NCBI GenBank assembly: GCA_020438185.1
Contig: JAGQVC010000070.1
Coordinates: 1 to 7,524 of the forward strand
Direction: 5' to 3'
DNA: 7,524 nucleotides
Source of the DNA: Bacteroidota bacterium
GTDB taxonomy: Bacteria; Bacteroidota; Bacteroidia; M30B66
The position numbers and the translations under genes are program-made. Of the stretch, positions 7,364 to 7,524 are shown piece after piece (within the stretch, counting starts at the first letter, position 1; each line of letters begins with the position of its first letter). The notes beneath the pieces are model-generated. The model was not told the DNA's origin and searched no databases. It was given only the letters and a program-made list of their open reading frames with translations.

Positions 7364-7395
7364 AAAAACCCCAACATTTGTTTTGGGGTTTTTTT
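7364..7395 (+). terminator. Intrinsic terminator after the M43 protease gene
   Basis: AAAAACCCCAA (7364-7374) pairs perfectly with TTGGGGTTTTT (7383-7393) around an 8-nt loop, and the T-run continues to 7395. It begins 22 bp after the protease stop codon. The A-run on the 5' side means it could also terminate transcription from the opposite strand, although no - strand gene is visible here. Confidence 0.92.
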
Positions 7396-7437
7396 ATACA
7401 AGAAATTCGTTGGATATTCGTTAACCGAAAAAATATT

Positions 7438-7524
7438 ATGAAAAATCTACTGCTTTTGACATTTGCATTATTGGCTACGGTGGCTCTAAATGCACAAGAT
7501 ATAATCTACACTACCGATGGGGAA
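7438..7524 (+). CDS. N-terminus of an exported protein of unknown function, partial
   Basis: ATG 7438 opens a frame that is still open at the window edge (29 codons). The first residues form a clear signal peptide: MKN, a hydrophobic core LLLLTFALLATVA, then probable cleavage at LNA|QD. The mature protein starts QDIIYTTDGE. Short secreted Bacteroidota proteins often begin with a D-I-I-x-x-x-D-G motif leading into a beta-rich domain, which suggests but does not prove a similar family here. The start context (AAAAATATTATG) is A-rich with A at -3. It follows the protease terminator by 42 bp and so needs its own promoter, which I could not identify. Function cannot be assigned. Confidence 0.75.
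   Translation, partial: MKNLLLLTFALLATVALNAQDIIYTTDGE

Noticed and set aside
1..7524. CRISPR array, tRNA or rRNA gene, insertion sequence, phage genes, or an undescribed defence-like system
   Set aside because: I saw no array of spaced repeats, no tRNA-like cloverleaf, no transposase or integrase motifs and no defence-domain proteins. All genes belong to known Bacteroidota surface, secretion or competence families, apart from the truncated last one.

Overview
The window comes from a member of the Bacteroidota, probably a Flavobacteriales- or Sphingobacteriales-like lineage; the sequence does not settle the genus. Four things point there: type IX secretion system (T9SS) sorting domains of both kinds (type B at the left edge, type A on the metalloprotease), a PorP/SprF-family protein, A-rich start contexts without Shine-Dalgarno sequences, and a promoter of the Bacteroidota form (TTG, 20-bp spacer, TAAATTTG). 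All genes lie on the + strand.

Left block (2-3008). The C-terminal tail of a gliding-motility-type (type B) secreted protein is followed after 41 bp by a PorP/SprF-family outer-membrane protein. Five bp after that ORF comes the first in-frame ATG of a lipoprotein with TPR, PD40 propeller, carboxypeptidase-regulatory-like and OmpA domains; its preferred start is 24 bp further on. This is the known arrangement of a type B secreted protein, its dedicated SprF-like partner and a PorE-like peptidoglycan-binding lipoprotein. The three genes are probably one operon that exports and anchors the truncated surface protein. A strong intrinsic terminator (stem 3038-3057) ends it.

Middle (3049-5046). A ComEC/Rec2-family DNA-uptake channel without the C-terminal metallo-beta-lactamase domain. 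Its only upstream ATG lies inside the terminator hairpin, so either the start is the GTG at 3073 or the start codon sits in a hairpin. The 159-bp gap that follows holds a good Bacteroidota promoter and a stem-loop in the predicted leader.

Right block (5206-7524). A secreted pappalysin-like (M43) zinc metalloprotease with PKD, jelly-roll-like and type A T9SS sorting domains is transcribed from that promoter and closed by an 11-bp-stem terminator. The start of another exported protein, cut by the window edge, follows.

Taken together, this is an ordinary Bacteroidota chromosomal region centred on surface and secreted functions. I see no mobile element, CRISPR array, RNA gene or clearly novel system. 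The points most worth a second look are the terminator/start-codon overlap at comEC, the unseen type B protein upstream, and the protease's leader hairpin.
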